Assembly (NCBI GenBank): GCA_003161835.1
Contig: PMNO01000407.1
Coordinates: 1 to 6,161, forward strand
Length of the DNA stretch: 6,161 nt
Direction of reading: 5' to 3'
Source of the DNA: Myxococcales bacterium
GTDB taxonomy: Bacteria > Myxococcota_A > Polyangia > Fen-1088
The position numbers and the translations under genes were made by a program. Numbering within the stretch: position 1 is the stretch's first letter; each line of letters opens with the position of its first letter. Shown one piece after another: positions 5,665 through 6,161 of this stretch. The notes under the pieces are model-generated. The model worked only from the letters and a program-made list of their open reading frames with translations. It searched no databases and was not told the origin of the DNA.

Positions 5665-6161
5665 GTGCCGAGCGGAAAATCATCATCCGGTAAAGGTTCT
5701 TTCAAAAGTCCTCCCTTGCGACGAGGGCGCTTGTTGCCTCTCGTGGCCTTGATTGCCTGCCTGGTTCAGCTGCCTTTCATTTACGCGTGCGGTCGACTGA
5801 CGGGCCACCTGGGCGCCATCGGGCTGTTCGCGGCGGTCCTGACCACTGGTTTTTTGTTGAGCTTGCTCGGCGGAGCGCGCGCCGTCTGGGGATCGCCGGG
5901 GTGGGCGCGCTTGTACCTGGTGCTGTGGCCGTTCTTCGTCTGGTGGACCGTGGCGCTGTTCTCGCTGCTGTTGGTGCCGCTGGCCCTGATCGCCCGGCTG
6001 GTGTTCTTGGTTTCGCTGCCCCGGGTGCTGGCGGGGGGGGTCGTCGCCGCCACCCTGGGTGGTGTCGGTGCGCTGATCAAGCGGACGCGGATCCGCCGGT
6101 ACAGGGTTGATATCGACGGGCTGCCGGCCGAATTCGAGGGCTATCAAGTGGCGCAGATATC
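5665..6161 (+). CDS. Membrane-anchored metallophosphoesterase, N-terminal part (3' partial)
   Basis: The frame is open from GTG 5665 to the right edge (165 full codons); an in-frame TAG at 5653 bounds it upstream, and AGAG seven bases before GTG supports the start. Residues 1-22 are basic and polar. About four hydrophobic segments follow, near 23-41, 50-70, 82-110 and 112-138, then the basic stretch KRTRIRRYRV (139-148) and DGLPAEFEGYQVAQI. The last part matches the entry to calcineurin-like phosphoesterases of the YkuE/YaeI type, where a strand-forming LP..xxG.xxxQIS segment leads to the first metal motif DxH. The window ends just before that motif, so the catalytic residues cannot be checked. 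Family members hydrolyse phosphoesters, in some cases UDP-sugar lipids or phospholipids; the substrate here is unknown. It is divergent from the lipoprotein gene at 4421-5530. Confidence 0.78.
   Translation, partial: MPSGKSSSGKGSFKSPPLRRGRLLPLVALIACLVQLPFIYACGRLTGHLGAIGLFAAVLTTGFLLSLLGGARAVWGSPGWARLYLVLWPFFVWWTVALFSLLLVPLALIARLVFLVSLPRVLAGGVVAATLGGVGALIKRTRIRRYRVDIDGLPAEFEGYQVAQI

Noticed and set aside
4956..5693. 245-residue Pro-rich open frame on the plus strand
   Set aside because: It is the antisense of the second Gly-rich linker. The minus-strand frame has a lipobox and a folded C-terminal domain, and this frame runs over the divergent start region.

Overview
This is a high-GC, gene-dense window with eight protein-coding genes and almost no unassigned DNA; the largest gap is 134 bases. 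Three genes encode exported proteins built around long Gly/Ser/Thr/Ala linkers of the GSGG/GTGG type. One of these also carries a Cys-rich tail with a CxSxxCVDGVCC-like core. This style, with the high GC, is typical of Myxococcota (myxobacteria and relatives). That assignment is an inference from protein style, because no rRNA or other phylogenetic marker is present.

Layout: (1) 3-989 (+), the 3' part of an exported protein: a beta-rich domain, a calcium-binding DxDxNGVPDxIDDC motif, a Gly-rich linker and a 12-Cys tail. (2) 1030-1998 (-), a Gly-rich-linker lipoprotein with a beta-sandwich-like C-terminal domain, convergent with gene 1. (3) 2023-3051 (-), a YheT-family alpha/beta hydrolase, 24 bases upstream of the lipoprotein and probably co-transcribed with it. 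(4) 3050-3733 (+), a small atypical SDR-fold NAD(P)-binding protein. Its start codon overlaps that of yheT inside one CATG palindrome, so the two divergent genes have no intergenic DNA. (5) 3773-3970 (-), YacG, a small zinc protein known in E. coli as a gyrase inhibitor. (6) 4015-4404 (-), a Cys-rich protein with a DUF2007-like core and a C-terminal zinc ribbon. (7) 4421-5530 (-), a second Gly-rich lipoprotein whose C-terminal domain looks like a ThuA/glutamine-amidotransferase-type Rossmann fold. (8) 5665 to the right edge (+), the membrane N-terminus of what looks like a metallophosphoesterase, cut just before its first metal motif.

Genes 7, 6 and 5 are co-directional with gaps of 16 and 44 bases and probably form one transcript, driven from the 134-base region shared with gene 8. 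Genes 3 and 2 probably form a second short transcript. No RNA gene, mobile element, CRISPR array or convincing intrinsic terminator was seen. The window reads as an ordinary chromosomal segment of a myxobacterium-like organism rather than an accessory island. The least described parts are the Cys-rich DUF2007/zinc-ribbon protein, the modular secreted proteins, and the overlapping divergent start codons.
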